The notes under the pieces were generated by a model. The model did not search any database and had not been told where the DNA came from. It worked only from the letters and a program-made list of their open reading frames with translations. From the NCBI GenBank assembly GCA_023423285.1, contig JAFAFV010000048.1, positions 1 to 64,000 of the forward strand: 64,000 bases of DNA, read 5' to 3'. The translations under genes and the position numbers were made by a program. This DNA is from Bacteroidota bacterium (GTDB lineage Bacteria; Bacteroidota; Bacteroidia; Chitinophagales; Chitinophagaceae). Below, piece by piece: positions 1 through 9,129 of this stretch. Within the stretch, counting starts at the first letter, position 1; every line of letters starts with the position of its first letter.

Positions 1-170
1 AATTATATGCTTTGTACAAGCAGGCAAGCATTGGCGATGTGAATACCGATCCCCCTTCAAACCCGTTTGATATTGTAGCCCGTGCCAAGCATGATGCGTG
101 GAGTGCACTAAAAAGCAAATCTCCACAGGATGCTATGCAGGAATATATCGACCTGATAAAGGAACTGTAA
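1..170 (+). CDS. Acyl-CoA-binding protein, C-terminal part (5' end outside window)
   Basis: Reading the frame that starts at base 3 gives 55 residues ending at a TAA at 168-170. The segment LYALYKQASIGDVNT followed by AKHDAWSALK and an AMQEYIDLIKEL tail matches the second half of the acyl-CoA-binding protein family, small four-helix cytosolic proteins that bind medium- and long-chain acyl-CoA esters. The YKQA and K-x-DAW positions are those that contact the CoA part in known members. Only the 3' half is present, so start, full length and any fused domain cannot be judged. Family assignment is firm because of the motif spacing; the physiological role is known only from the family. Confidence 0.85.
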   Translation, partial: LYALYKQASIGDVNTDPPSNPFDIVARAKHDAWSALKSKSPQDAMQEYIDLIKEL

Positions 171-200
171 AATGGCTGATACGTAGTTGCGTATTGAAAT

Positions 201-701
201 TTACAAATTGCTTTTGAGTACCTTAACAGTAACCAGCAACTGGCCGGTATGGCGCATGGTATGTTCCGCAGTATGAAAACACAGGCCTGCTACAGTTGAA
301 GGTAACTGCTGCCTGCCCACACCTCTGAACTCAGTTATATCTTCATCCCTAAATTGCCTCATGCGGTCAATTGTTGTTGCAAAAGATTTGTTTAATATGA
401 ACAGTAAGTCCTCCAAAAAACTGTCTGCTTCTTTTTCATTTTGTAAATAAGCAAGCTGTGCTTCCGTTAATGGTTTGTTTTCTGCATAGGTCATCAACCT
501 GTCCTGCACACCAGCAATATGTTTTAAATGAAAGCCTGGCGTAGCTTCGCCCGCAGTGCTTTTCCACAATAATGCTTCGGGAACATCTGCCATGAATACA
601 TTGATCTCTTCCTGTGCCTGCAATAGTGCATGCGCCGCAGGTTGCAGATAAGGCGAAACACCCGGAACTACTTCACCACGCAACCATACTTCTTTTTTCA
701 T
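201..701 (-). CDS. DinB-like four-helix protein (putative metal-dependent)
   Basis: The 166-residue product fits the DinB/YfiT-like superfamily, four-helix proteins that usually bind a divalent metal through three histidines. Candidates here are H61 in HIAGVQDRL and H147 and H151 in HTAEHTMRHTGQL, the usual H-x3-H-x-GQ pattern near the C-terminus. Length is normal for the family (150-180). No signal peptide or membrane segment is visible, so it should be cytosolic. Family members include thiol transferases and stress-induced proteins of unknown activity; nothing here selects a substrate. It ends 31 bases from the convergent acyl-CoA-binding gene and starts 50 bases downstream of the arginine decarboxylase gene on the same strand, so cotranscription is possible. 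Confidence 0.7.
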   Translation of the reverse strand: MKKEVWLRGEVVPGVSPYLQPAAHALLQAQEEINVFMADVPEALLWKSTAGEATPGFHLKHIAGVQDRLMTYAENKPLTEAQLAYLQNEKEADSFLEDLLFILNKSFATTIDRMRQFRDEDITEFRGVGRQQLPSTVAGLCFHTAEHTMRHTGQLLVTVKVLKSNL

Positions 702-750
702 GTGCAGTAATTGAAGGATTTTAGAAAGAATATACTATCACTGTTAAGCG

Positions 751-2229
751 CTACCTGAGATAGCCAAGAATTTTCAGCATGCTTTGTGCGCTTTGTTCTC
801 TGGCGTACACCCAGTCTTCCAGTTTACCATTTTTATCATACTCAATGATGACGTGCTTTGGTGATGGGATGAGACAGTGTTTGATACCACCGTAGCCGCT
901 GATCTGATCCTGATATGCGCCGGTATTAAAAAAGCCTACATACAGCGGTTCGGTGTCATCAGCTTTATTATTTTCCATTTCTTCGGCATCAACAGGCCTG
1001 ATGCCGGTGATGCCGATGCCATTATCATTTTTAATTTTTGGCAAAAATACTTCGTTTATATGTTCTTCAGAATCGTAGTAATCATGCCCGTCGCAGGTAA
1101 TGCCACCCAGTACCACGCGCTGGTACTCGTTCTCCCACTTGTTCACAGGTAACAGCAAAAAGCGCTCGCCAATGCCCCAGGTATCAGGCAATGTGGTAAT
1201 AAAGCTCGAGTCTATCATGTACCAGGTTTCGCGGTCGTTCTGCATTTTTTCACCAATCACACTAAAAATATGCATCATGCTTTCACCCACTGTATAGCTT
1301 CCAAATTCAGTATAAATATTGGGTACCGGCACTTTGGCTTTTTTGCACGCAGATTTTATGTTCCCGATGATTTCATTGATCATGAACTGGTAATCATAGT
1401 CAAAGCCCAGGCTGTGCTTGATAGGAAAACCGCCACCAATGTTTAAAGAATCCAACTCAGGACAAATCTTTCTGAGCTGGCAATAAAGGTTGATGCTTTT
1501 ACGCAGTTCACTCCAGTAATAAATATCATCTTTAATGCCTTTGTTTAAAAAGACGTGCAGCATTTTCAACTGAAACTTATCTTCATTGCCTTCAATTTTA
1601 TCTACATAAAACTCCAGCACATCCCGTGCGCGAATACCCAACCTTGAGGTATAAAAAGGAAAGGTAGGTTCTTCCTCAGCCGCTATTCTGATGCCTATTT
1701 TAAAAGGCTCTTTGGTTTTAATGCTGCGTTTGTACAGGTTCAGTTCTTCTTTGTGATCTAAAATCGGTATTACATTTTTAAACCCGGAATTGATGAGCTT
1801 GGCGATGCGGGATGTGTAGTTTTTTTGTTTAAAGCCGTTGCATACAATGTTGATGTCTTTTGTAATTTTTCGGCGCTTGTACAACTGGTTGATGATGTCA
1901 ATATCATACGCGTATGAAGTTTCAATATGAATATTGTGCTTCAGCGCTTCTTCCACCACAAAGGAAAAGTGTGAACTTTTGGTACAGTAAGTATAAAAAT
2001 ACTTGCCGTCATACTTATGCCGGCGCATGGCATTGGCAAAATACTGCTTTGCTTTATTGATGTTGCTGCCTATTTTAGGCAGGTAACTGATCTTTAACGG
2101 GGTACCATGTTTTTTGATCATGGCTTTCAGGTCAATACCATTAAACTTTAGGTAACCGTCTTTTACCTCTATACCTTCCTGAGGAAAATTAAAAGTTTGT
2201 TCTACCAGGCCTAAATACGAGTTGTTCAT
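751..2229 (-). CDS. speA: Arginine decarboxylase-like PLP enzyme (fold type III)
   Basis: The 492-residue product is a PLP-dependent decarboxylase of the alanine-racemase-fold group (ornithine/DAP/arginine decarboxylases). K84 in the strand YFYTYCTKSSH is the expected Schiff-base lysine, and the SLNIGGGFPI segment is the glycine-rich phosphate-binding loop. The ACNGF-like segment (IVCNGFKQKNY) and overall length match the shorter Bacteroidota proteins annotated as biosynthetic arginine decarboxylase, which make agmatine for polyamine synthesis. The C-terminal GAYQD motif lies in the substrate region of the family. Substrate choice (arginine rather than a related diamino acid) is inferred from resemblance, not shown. 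It is transcribed away from rplT, which ends 168 bases upstream and has its own terminator. Confidence 0.72.
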   Translation of the reverse strand: MNNSYLGLVEQTFNFPQEGIEVKDGYLKFNGIDLKAMIKKHGTPLKISYLPKIGSNINKAKQYFANAMRRHKYDGKYFYTYCTKSSHFSFVVEEALKHNIHIETSYAYDIDIINQLYKRRKITKDINIVCNGFKQKNYTSRIAKLINSGFKNVIPILDHKEELNLYKRSIKTKEPFKIGIRIAAEEEPTFPFYTSRLGIRARDVLEFYVDKIEGNEDKFQLKMLHVFLNKGIKDDIYYWSELRKSINLYCQLRKICPELDSLNIGGGFPIKHSLGFDYDYQFMINEIIGNIKSACKKAKVPVPNIYTEFGSYTVGESMMHIFSVIGEKMQNDRETWYMIDSSFITTLPDTWGIGERFLLLPVNKWENEYQRVVLGGITCDGHDYYDSEEHINEVFLPKIKNDNGIGITGIRPVDAEEMENNKADDTEPLYVGFFNTGAYQDQISGYGGIKHCLIPSPKHVIIEYDKNGKLEDWVYAREQSAQSMLKILGYLR

Positions 2230-2332
2230 TACACAATCAGCGCCGGGCTACGCCGGAATTTATGTTTGAGAAATTTGGTTGCTAAATTAGTTATTTATAC
2301 AATTCATCCATTATGAAAGTTGTAGCGCCGTA

Positions 2333-2364
2333 TATAATAAAAACCGCCCGTTTACGAGCGGTTT
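2333..2364 (-). terminator. Intrinsic terminator after rplT
   Basis: Bases 2341-2364 form an inverted repeat with 10-base arms (AAACCGCTCG / CGGGCGGTTT when read on the minus strand, one G-U pair) and a four-base loop, followed on the minus strand by a T-rich run (2333-2343). It lies 34 bases past the rplT stop and separates the ribosomal unit from the decarboxylase gene. Confidence 0.85.
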
Positions 2365-2397
2365 CATGAAATAAATTTTAAAGCCTGTGCCTACACC

Positions 2398-2742
2398 TTA
2401 TTTTACCGATGCTACCAAGGCCTTGAAAGACTCGGGGTTGTTCATCGCCAGGTCTGCCAGCACTTTTCTGTCGAGCGTAATGTTATTGGCTCTTAGCTTA
2501 TTAATAAAAACAGAATAGCTCATACCTTCTTCGCGGCAGGCGGCGTTGATACGCGCGATCCACAAAGTGCGGTAATCTCTCTTTTTTACTTTACGGCCTA
2601 CATAAGCGTAGGTCATACCTTTTTCCACTACGTTTTTAGCAACGGTGAAAACATTTTTACGCTTGCCGTAAAAACCTTTGGCTTGTTTTAATACTTTTTT
2701 TCTGCGTGCTTTTGATGCAACAGCGTTTACTGAACGTGGCAT
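2398..2742 (-). CDS. rplT: 50S ribosomal protein L20
   Basis: The 114-residue basic protein starts [19 protein letters not shown] and contains the [10 protein letters not shown] and [17 protein letters not shown] segments typical of L20, a 23S rRNA-binding protein needed for early assembly of the large subunit. Length is standard. It lies 48 bases downstream of rpmI on the same strand, the usual L35-L20 order. In many bacteria L20 represses its own operon through the leader RNA; whether this leader does so cannot be told from sequence alone. The unit ends in a clear intrinsic terminator. Confidence 0.98.
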   Translation of the reverse strand: MPRSVNAVASKARRKKVLKQAKGFYGKRKNVFTVAKNVVEKGMTYAYVGRKVKKRDYRTLWIARINAACREEGMSYSVFINKLRANNITLDRKVLADLAMNNPESFKALVASVK

Positions 2743-2790
2743 ATCTTAATTTTTTTGAAGTTATTGTTGAAATGTGAACAGGTTGATAAA

Positions 2791-2988
2791 TTACTTCAAC
2801 CTTAATAAACGTTTTACAAAATGCATATTAGAGTCATGCACCTGGCCCATAACACGCATGTGGCGTTTACGTTTTGTAGATTTTTTAGTTAAGATGTGAC
2901 GTTTGAAACTTTTTTGATGGAGAATTTTACCAGTGGCCGTTACTTTAAAACGCTTTTTGGCGCTGGAATTTGTTTTTACCTTAGGCAT
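2791..2988 (-). CDS. rpmI: 50S ribosomal protein L35
   Basis: The 65-residue, strongly basic product begins [21 protein letters not shown] and ends in a lysine/arginine-rich tail, the normal form of L35 of the large ribosomal subunit. It is the first gene of the rpmI-rplT pair. The usual upstream partner infC is not present: the next gene upstream is a secreted S9 peptidase on the same strand, and a well-formed -7 element at 3089-3096 gives the pair its own promoter with a leader of roughly 95-100 bases. Confidence 0.98.
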   Translation of the reverse strand: MPKVKTNSSAKKRFKVTATGKILHQKSFKRHILTKKSTKRKRHMRVMGQVHDSNMHFVKRLLRLK

Positions 2989-3088
2989 TGTACCTTGTAT
3001 TTAATTGTTACACCTTTGAGGCGTTGGCAACCCTGTGCCACTCTTGTCGAACCTCTTCAGTAATGTATCCGCTTTTACAAACGGGTGG

Positions 3089-3096
3089 CAAAGGTA
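3089..3096 (-). promoter_or_regulatory. -7 element of the rpmI-rplT promoter
   Basis: Read on the minus strand the bases are TACCTTTG, an exact match to the Bacteroidota -7 consensus TAnnTTTG, followed by CCACC. It lies about 100 bases upstream of the rpmI start. A clear TTG at the -33 position with normal spacing is not seen; the nearest TTG is 28 bases further upstream. The rplS promoter at 9077-9107 has nearly the same core (TACCTTTGCCA), which supports both. Confidence 0.6.
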
Positions 3097-3135
3097 GGGA
3101 GATTTGCTGAAAATTTGAAGTTTTCAATCCAATCA

Positions 3136-5040
3136 CTACAATGTCTCCTCCAGCCATTTAAAAAATTCCCGCTGCCATACCAACGCGTTTTGGGCTTTTA
3201 ATACCCAGTGGTTTTCATCGGGAAAATAAACCAGCTTGCTTTTAATGCCTCTAAGCTGCGCTGCCTGAAAAGCTTGCTGCCCCTGCCCGATCGGTACGCG
3301 GTAATCTTTGCCGCCCTGGTAAATTAATATAGGCGTATCCCATTTGTTTACATAATCGCTGGGATTGAATTTTTCATATGTTGCCTGTGCCGCTTTATTG
3401 TTTTTATCCCAGTAAGCGCCGCCCATATCCCAGTTCACAAACCACATTTCCTCGGTGGTTCCATACATGCTGCGCAGTTCAAACACCCCGTTGTGGGATA
3501 TAAAACTCTTAAACCGTTTGTTGTGCATTCCTGCCAGGTAAAAAACAGAATACCCGCCATAACTGGCGCCTACGGCCCCAAGGCGGTTTTCATCCACATA
3601 AGTTTCTTTGGCCACATCATCAATTGCGCTCAGGTAATCCTGCATTACCTGGCCGCCCCAGTCTTTACTAATTTGCTCGTTCCATTGTGTGCCGTGGCCG
3701 GGCATGCCGCGCCGGTTAGGCGCTACCACAATATAGCCGTTTGCAGCCATTAACTGAAAATTCCACCGGAAGGAATAAAACTGCGTGAGCGCGGACTGTG
3801 GCCCACCCTGGCAATACAGCAGTGCAGGATATTTTTTAGCCGGATCAAAATTTGGCGGGTAGATGACCCATACCAGCATTTTTTTACCATCAGTTGTTTT
3901 TACAAACCTCCTTTCAGTTTTACTTAGTGCTATATTATTGTAAACCGCATCGTTTACATGTGTGAGTTGCTGCATATTACCCTTGGCAATATCAACCGTA
4001 TAAAGCTCTGCCGCGTGGTTCATATCCGTACGGCTCACAATGAGTTTACTGCTGCTTTGGCCAATGATGCCGGTAATATCATAATCGCCGGAAGTGATTT
4101 GCCTTATTGCTGGGATTTTCTTGCTAAGGCCATCAAAACGCACTTCGAATAATTGTTCTGTACCGTTAACTGGAGCGATAAAATAAATGAAACGTCCGTC
4201 CTCGCTCCACTTAAAGGATGATACATGCAGATCATCTCTGTGGCCCGTAAGGTTCACGAACGCTTTATTTAACATCACCACAATATCTTGTTTGTCAGCT
4301 TCGTAGCCCTCGCGTTTCATACTCAGCCAGGCTAAAAAACCTTTAGAGTTATAAGCAGGGCTTACATCGTAACCAGGCATGCCTTCTGTTAAATTTTTTG
4401 TAGCGCCTGTTGCAATATCATAGGCATATAAATCTGTATTGGTGCTAACAGCGTATTCTTTGCCAAATTTCTTTTTGCTCACGTATACAATTTGCCTTCC
4501 GTCGAGGCTCCACACATAATCTTCATCGCCTCCGAAAGGTTTTGTAGGCGCATGATAAGGCTCGCCGGGCATAATGTCTTTTGCGTCATCTTTTTTATTT
4601 ACAGGAGCATAAAATACATGGTTGAAAGAGCCATCAGACCACTCATCCCAATGGCGGTACATCAGGTGATCATAAATATATACATTTGATTTTTCCAGTT
4701 CAGGATAGACATCAACACCTTTTACTTTATTTACCTGCACAGCTTTATGGCTTAAAATGTATTGACCGTTTGGCGAAATGTTTTTATCAGCAACAAGCGC
4801 AAAATGATCTTCAATTTCTGAAGCTTCGCCGCCCGTAATTGGTATGCGGTAAGTTTTTGTACTGCTTTTGTTAGATACCAGATCTGGTGTAGTTACATTG
4901 TAAATCACAGATTGCTTATCTTTTGTAAGCCCGATACCATTTACCCGGCCCAGTTTCCAAAGTAACTCCGGCGTCATTACATTTTGCGCCCAGCCATTTA
5001 GACCCACCAATAGCAGTAAGCCGGTTAAAACATGCTTCAT
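3136..5040 (-). CDS. Secreted S9 family prolyl-oligopeptidase-like peptidase
   Basis: The 634-residue protein starts with a signal peptide (MKHVLTGLLLLVGLNGWAQ), so it should act in the periplasm or outside. Residues of about 25-380 look like the beta-propeller of S9 peptidases; the C-terminal 240 residues are the alpha/beta-hydrolase domain. The catalytic triad is visible: S493 in GASYGGYS, D579 in GGKDYRVP and H611 in DENHWVL. This layout matches dipeptidyl-peptidase or acylaminoacyl-peptidase-like members; the exact specificity cannot be read. It lies directly upstream of rpmI on the same strand with a 147-base spacer that contains the rpmI promoter, so it is probably a separate unit. Confidence 0.88.
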   Translation of the reverse strand: MKHVLTGLLLLVGLNGWAQNVMTPELLWKLGRVNGIGLTKDKQSVIYNVTTPDLVSNKSSTKTYRIPITGGEASEIEDHFALVADKNISPNGQYILSHKAVQVNKVKGVDVYPELEKSNVYIYDHLMYRHWDEWSDGSFNHVFYAPVNKKDDAKDIMPGEPYHAPTKPFGGDEDYVWSLDGRQIVYVSKKKFGKEYAVSTNTDLYAYDIATGATKNLTEGMPGYDVSPAYNSKGFLAWLSMKREGYEADKQDIVVMLNKAFVNLTGHRDDLHVSSFKWSEDGRFIYFIAPVNGTEQLFEVRFDGLSKKIPAIRQITSGDYDITGIIGQSSSKLIVSRTDMNHAAELYTVDIAKGNMQQLTHVNDAVYNNIALSKTERRFVKTTDGKKMLVWVIYPPNFDPAKKYPALLYCQGGPQSALTQFYSFRWNFQLMAANGYIVVAPNRRGMPGHGTQWNEQISKDWGGQVMQDYLSAIDDVAKETYVDENRLGAVGASYGGYSVFYLAGMHNKRFKSFISHNGVFELRSMYGTTEEMWFVNWDMGGAYWDKNNKAAQATYEKFNPSDYVNKWDTPILIYQGGKDYRVPIGQGQQAFQAAQLRGIKSKLVYFPDENHWVLKAQNALVWQREFFKWLEETL

Positions 5041-5137
5041 ATTTGTTCAATTTGTGATAAAGCTAAGGAAGCGCGTCTGTAAGGTAAGCAGCCGCTCAAT
5101 CATTACAATTGGTACCGCACTCGTAGCCCGCATCTTG

Positions 5138-5869
5138 TTACGGCAACGGTTTTTTGCCTGCTTTGCCTGTTATTAATTTATAAAGAATGGGCACAGTTGT
5201 TATTAATACTAAACCCAGTACCACAAGCCCCAGGTGTTGTTTCAGATCAAAACCAAACCCATCGTACAACCATTTTTGAAGAAAATGCCCGGCAAAAACC
5301 ATACTGAACACCCAACCAACGCAACCGGTAATATTATAAAAAGTAAATTTTGCCCTGTCCATTTGAACGATACCCGCAACTATGGGGGCAAACGTTCTTA
5401 CAAATGGTAAAAATCTGGCAATGATGATGGCCATACCGCCATATTTTTCATAAAAGTCATGCGCCTGCTCAATATACCTGCGCTTAAAAAAAAATGTTTC
5501 GCGCCAATTATACATGGCCGGGCCAACTTTGCGCCCCGTCCAGTAACCAACCATATTTCCCAGGATGCCGCAAAATGAAATTAAAGCCCAAAGTATAATC
5601 AGGTCTACCCATTCGTGTTGAATGTGGCCCATATTGAACATTTTTAAAAACTGGTGCGTCAGGCCTGGCACCTCCATACCATCTTTTGGCATGGTGTGCG
5701 CATAAATACCTGCTATAAATAATAAAGAATCTCCTGGTAAAAAAAAACCGGCAAACAAACCGGTTTCGGCAAAAACCACGAACAGTAAAAGCCACAACCC
5801 ACCATTTTCAATATACCACTGTGGCTGCAGTAATTCTGTCCAGTGAAAAGTACTCAAAAGCTCGATCAT
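5138..5869 (-). CDS. DedA family membrane protein
   Basis: The 243-residue polytopic membrane protein has the DedA (VTT/SNARE-associated) signatures: an early ETGLFAGFFLPGDSLL segment with the conserved acidic residue and proline, GNMVGYWTGRKVGP, and IARFLPFVRTFAPIVAG with its conserved arginines. About five membrane segments are apparent. DedA proteins are linked to phospholipid (undecaprenyl phosphate or phosphatidylethanolamine) scrambling and envelope homeostasis. It follows the S/D symporter gene on the same strand with a 69-base spacer and is followed by the S9 peptidase after 97 bases. Specific function within the family is not deducible. Confidence 0.9.
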   Translation of the reverse strand: MIELLSTFHWTELLQPQWYIENGGLWLLLFVVFAETGLFAGFFLPGDSLLFIAGIYAHTMPKDGMEVPGLTHQFLKMFNMGHIQHEWVDLIILWALISFCGILGNMVGYWTGRKVGPAMYNWRETFFFKRRYIEQAHDFYEKYGGMAIIIARFLPFVRTFAPIVAGIVQMDRAKFTFYNITGCVGWVFSMVFAGHFLQKWLYDGFGFDLKQHLGLVVLGLVLITTVPILYKLITGKAGKKPLP

Positions 5870-5938
5870 AAATATTTTTTAGCGAAATCCTTAACCGGAA
5901 AACAGCTCAGACAAAGTTTTGTTCGTGTTAGCATTAAT

Positions 5939-7273
5939 TTAGTCCTCAGAGGTTGCGCCCACGTCCATTACAATCGCGTCATCATCATTGGTTATTTCAG
6001 GCACGCCGGCTGCAACGCATTGCGCTATTACCAGATCGCCTGAAACATTAAGCGTTGTTCTGCACATATCAAGCAGCCTGTCTACACCCAGCACCAGGCC
6101 AATTCCTTCAGGCGGAACGCCCACCTGCATCATCAATACCACAATAAGCGGCAGCGATCCTCCGGGCACACCAGCCGTGCCAATACCTGCCAGTACCGAC
6201 ATCAGTACCACAATCAGCTGCTGACCCACCGAGAGATCAATACCATACACCTGTGCTATAAACAAAACTGTTACGCCTTCAAAAAGCGCCGTACCGTTTT
6301 GATTGGCTGATGCGCCAATGGTAAGCACAAAACGGGATATTTTATCGGGAATGTTTAGTTTTTTATCAGCGGCTTCCAGGGCTACCGGCAAAGTGGCGTT
6401 AGAAGACGACGTAGAAAATGCGTAGATGTACACCTCACGGCATTTTTTCATGAATTTTAAAGGGTTCACCTTTCCAAATGTTCGCAAAGCAAAAGTATAT
6501 ACTACAAACTGCTGTATCAGCAAACCGGCAATCACTACTCCGGTGTAGGCTGCAAGGTTGCCTAAAAACCCGCCACCCATAGAATAGGTAGTGTTGAACA
6601 CCAACCCAAAAATGCCATATGGCGCAAGTTTTAAAGCCCACTCAATTACTTTTAAGGAAGCTGCAAACACGGCATTTAATACCTGCAGAATGGGATGTTC
6701 ATCAGTATTTTCTATAACCAGTGATAAGGCATAACCAAAAAACAAAGAGAAGATCATTACGGCAACAATTTCGCCACTAAAAGCTTTTGCAGCAGAATCT
6801 ATTGGGTTTTGAGGCACAAGATCTACAATATAATCCTGCCAGTTTTTTTCAGAGGCTGCTTTGGCATTTTTTTCAATCTTTAGCACGCCGGCATTTCGCG
6901 CCAGCGCTTCTTTGTCAAAATCCACACCCTGGCCTGGCTTAATCACATTTACCAGCAGCAATGCAATAACCACAGCTAATGTGCTCAACATAATAGTAAA
7001 AAATATGGACCTTGAAGCCACCTTGCCCAGGCCCTTACCTTTTGCCAATTCAAACACACCCAGTATAAGTGCACTTACAATTAGCGGCACAACCACCGTC
7101 ATTATGATGCGTAAAAATAGCATGCCGGCTAGCTTGCACAATTCTACAAACGGGTCCATCCAGCTGTTTGTTTTTTGCGGAAAAGCGTAATAGGCCATAA
7201 GCCCCAGAATAAGCCCAAGAACAAAACCCAGTAACAGTTTAGCCCATTGCGGTAATTTTTTTAAAGCACCCAT
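5939..7273 (-). CDS. Dicarboxylate/amino acid:cation symporter (SLC1 type)
   Basis: The 444-residue product belongs to the glutamate/dicarboxylate transporter family. It shows the serine-rich STSSSNATLP hairpin tip, the ASANQNGTALFEG motif of TM7 (normally NMDGT) and the TM8 segment LLDMCRTTLNVSGD. The D-x-x-R pair in that segment is in the place that binds the amino group and side-chain carboxylate of aspartate/glutamate in archaeal homologues, so an acidic amino acid is the likely substrate, carried inward with sodium or protons. Eight membrane segments plus two hairpins are expected from the family. It is divergent from the amino acid permease at 7499, with 225 bases between them. Confidence 0.88.
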   Translation of the reverse strand: MGALKKLPQWAKLLLGFVLGLILGLMAYYAFPQKTNSWMDPFVELCKLAGMLFLRIIMTVVVPLIVSALILGVFELAKGKGLGKVASRSIFFTIMLSTLAVVIALLLVNVIKPGQGVDFDKEALARNAGVLKIEKNAKAASEKNWQDYIVDLVPQNPIDSAAKAFSGEIVAVMIFSLFFGYALSLVIENTDEHPILQVLNAVFAASLKVIEWALKLAPYGIFGLVFNTTYSMGGGFLGNLAAYTGVVIAGLLIQQFVVYTFALRTFGKVNPLKFMKKCREVYIYAFSTSSSNATLPVALEAADKKLNIPDKISRFVLTIGASANQNGTALFEGVTVLFIAQVYGIDLSVGQQLIVVLMSVLAGIGTAGVPGGSLPLIVVLMMQVGVPPEGIGLVLGVDRLLDMCRTTLNVSGDLVIAQCVAAGVPEITNDDDAIVMDVGATSED

Positions 7274-7307
7274 TCGACATTATATAGTAGAAAAAAATGA
7301 TAACATT

Positions 7308-7315
7308 CAAAACTA
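7308..7315 (-). promoter_or_regulatory. Possible -7 element for the SLC1 symporter
   Basis: On the minus strand these bases read TAGTTTTG, an exact TAnnTTTG match, 35 bases upstream of the symporter start codon. No convincing TTG lies at -33, so this is a candidate only. The rest of the 7274-7498 intergenic stretch is AT-rich and must also hold the start site for the divergent permease, for which I see no good match. Confidence 0.35.
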
Positions 7316-7498
7316 AAGGTTTAGGACGAAAGCACTTTATTTTTTTTAAAGTATGAGCACAACTGTGTATTGACAGTATTTAGTAACCGGGAATTACATT
7401 ATTAAATATTACCGCGAGCAAAACTTTTTATCAGGATTTATAATTATTTACTATTTTTCAATTTTAAAAGTTACCGCTCAAGAACAAAACAAAAACTC

Positions 7499-8998
7499 AT
7501 GGGAATATTTATAAGAAAACCTGTTAGCCAACTAATTGCAGAAGCCGGCGAGAGTGAAAAGGGTTTGAAAAGAACGTTAACACCGCTTGCACTGGTGTCG
7601 TTGGGTGTGGGCGCCATCATTGGCGCCGGGCTTTTTTCTTTAACTGGTATTGCTGCAGCAGAAAATGCTGGCCCTGCCGTAATTTTTTCTTTTATACTTG
7701 CCGCATTGGGCTGCGCTTTTGCAGGTCTTTGTTATGCAGAGTTTGCTAGTATGATTCCTGTAGCCGGCAGCGCTTACACTTATAGCTATGCCACTATGGG
7801 AGAATTTATTGCATGGATTATTGGTTGGGACCTGGTACTTGAATACGCGCTTGGTGCCGCCACAGTGGCAGCAAGTTGGTCGCAATATGTTGATAAATTT
7901 CTGCAGCACTTTAATATTCATTTACCTGATGCTTTATTACGTGGCCCCTTTGATGAAATACAGGGTGTGAATGCTGGCGGCGTTGTAAACCTGCCAGCCA
8001 TTATTATTGTTTGCCTTTTGTCACTTTTATTAATACGGGGTATTTCTGAGTCGGCCCTAATTAATAATATACTTGTAATATTAAAGGTGGCAGTGGTGCT
8101 CATTTTTATTGCACTCGGCTGGTCGTTTATCAATCCGGCCAATCATGATCCTATGATTCCGGTAAACCAGGGCGAGCAAATGCTTAAAAATGGCGAGATC
8201 GGCTTTTTCCAGTTCTTTTCAAGTGACTATTTCGGACATTTTGGCTGGAGCGGCGTGCTGCGGGGCGCCGGGGTGGTGTTTTTTGCATTCATTTGGTTTT
8301 ATGCGGTGAGTTCTGCCGCACAGGAGGCAAAAAATCCTCAAAAAGGAATGCCGATAGGCATTATCGGGTCGTTGATCGTTTGTACCATATTATATGTACT
8401 ATTTGCATATGTGCTTACCGGCCTCGAGAATTATACCGTCTTTCACGGCGATGCCAGCCCCGTAACCACAGCTTTTGCTAATACGGGTTATACGTTTTTG
8501 AACCTCTTCCTAACGATCGCCATTATTGCTGGTTACACATCTGTTATTCTGGTGATGCTGATGGGGCAAAGCCGTGTATTTTACAGTATGAGCACTGATG
8601 GTTTGCTTCCACGGTTTTTTAGTGATATTCATAAAAAGAACCGCACACCGTGGAAAACAAACCTGGTATTTATGGTTTTTGTGAGCATCTTTGCAGGTTT
8701 TGTTCCCGTATCTGATCTCGGGCACATGGTAAGTATCGGAACACTGTTTGCTTTTGCGCTGGTTTGTATCGGGGTAATTGTGATGCGTAAAAAGCATCCT
8801 GAAATAAAACGTGGTTTCCGCGCACCACTAGTTCCGTTGATCCCCATCCTAGGTATTATCGTTTGCGTTGCCTTAATGATAGGCTTGCCAATAGAAAGCT
8901 GGGAACGGCTCGCAATATGGCTGGCTTTGGGTATGATCATTTACTTTGCATACAGCAAAAAACGCAGCATATTGCGCAGGAGTGGTAAGGGAAATTGA
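7499..8998 (+). CDS. APC superfamily amino acid permease (cationic-amino-acid-transporter-like)
   Basis: The 499-residue protein is an amino acid/polyamine/organocation transporter. The first membrane segment has the family's GVGAIIGAGLF unwound helix, followed by AGPAVIFSFILA and the E-F-A-S-MIPVAGSAYTYSY segment of TM3; some 12-14 membrane segments follow. Length and the C-terminal KRGFRAPLVPLIPILG motif fit the bacterial CAT-like (YfnA-like) group that carries cationic or branched neutral amino acids by proton symport or exchange. Substrate cannot be fixed from sequence. It stands alone between divergent symporter and rplS, and no intrinsic terminator is evident in the 131 bases after it. 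Confidence 0.88.
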   Translation: MGIFIRKPVSQLIAEAGESEKGLKRTLTPLALVSLGVGAIIGAGLFSLTGIAAAENAGPAVIFSFILAALGCAFAGLCYAEFASMIPVAGSAYTYSYATMGEFIAWIIGWDLVLEYALGAATVAASWSQYVDKFLQHFNIHLPDALLRGPFDEIQGVNAGGVVNLPAIIIVCLLSLLLIRGISESALINNILVILKVAVVLIFIALGWSFINPANHDPMIPVNQGEQMLKNGEIGFFQFFSSDYFGHFGWSGVLRGAGVVFFAFIWFYAVSSAAQEAKNPQKGMPIGIIGSLIVCTILYVLFAYVLTGLENYTVFHGDASPVTTAFANTGYTFLNLFLTIAIIAGYTSVILVMLMGQSRVFYSMSTDGLLPRFFSDIHKKNRTPWKTNLVFMVFVSIFAGFVPVSDLGHMVSIGTLFAFALVCIGVIVMRKKHPEIKRGFRAPLVPLIPILGIIVCVALMIGLPIESWERLAIWLALGMIIYFAYSKKRSILRRSGKGN

Positions 8999-9076
8999 AA
9001 ATAACTATATACTGTAACCGTGGGTTTTGATCAGCTGTGTTTTATTTTATTTATATAATTTAATTTTTTCAGTTTC

Positions 9077-9107
9077 TTGGTTGATATGTTTTTTACCTTT
9101 ACCTTTG
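9077..9107 (+). promoter_or_regulatory. rplS promoter (-33 TTG, -7 TACCTTTG)
   Basis: A TTG at 9077-9079 and TACCTTTG at 9100-9107 are separated by 20 bases, the layout of a Bacteroidota housekeeping promoter. Transcription would begin near 9114, giving a very short leader to the rplS ATG at 9130. The core TACCTTTGCCA is shared with the rpmI promoter. Confidence 0.75.
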
Positions 9108-9129
9108 CCATCCCTTAAAATATTGAGTT

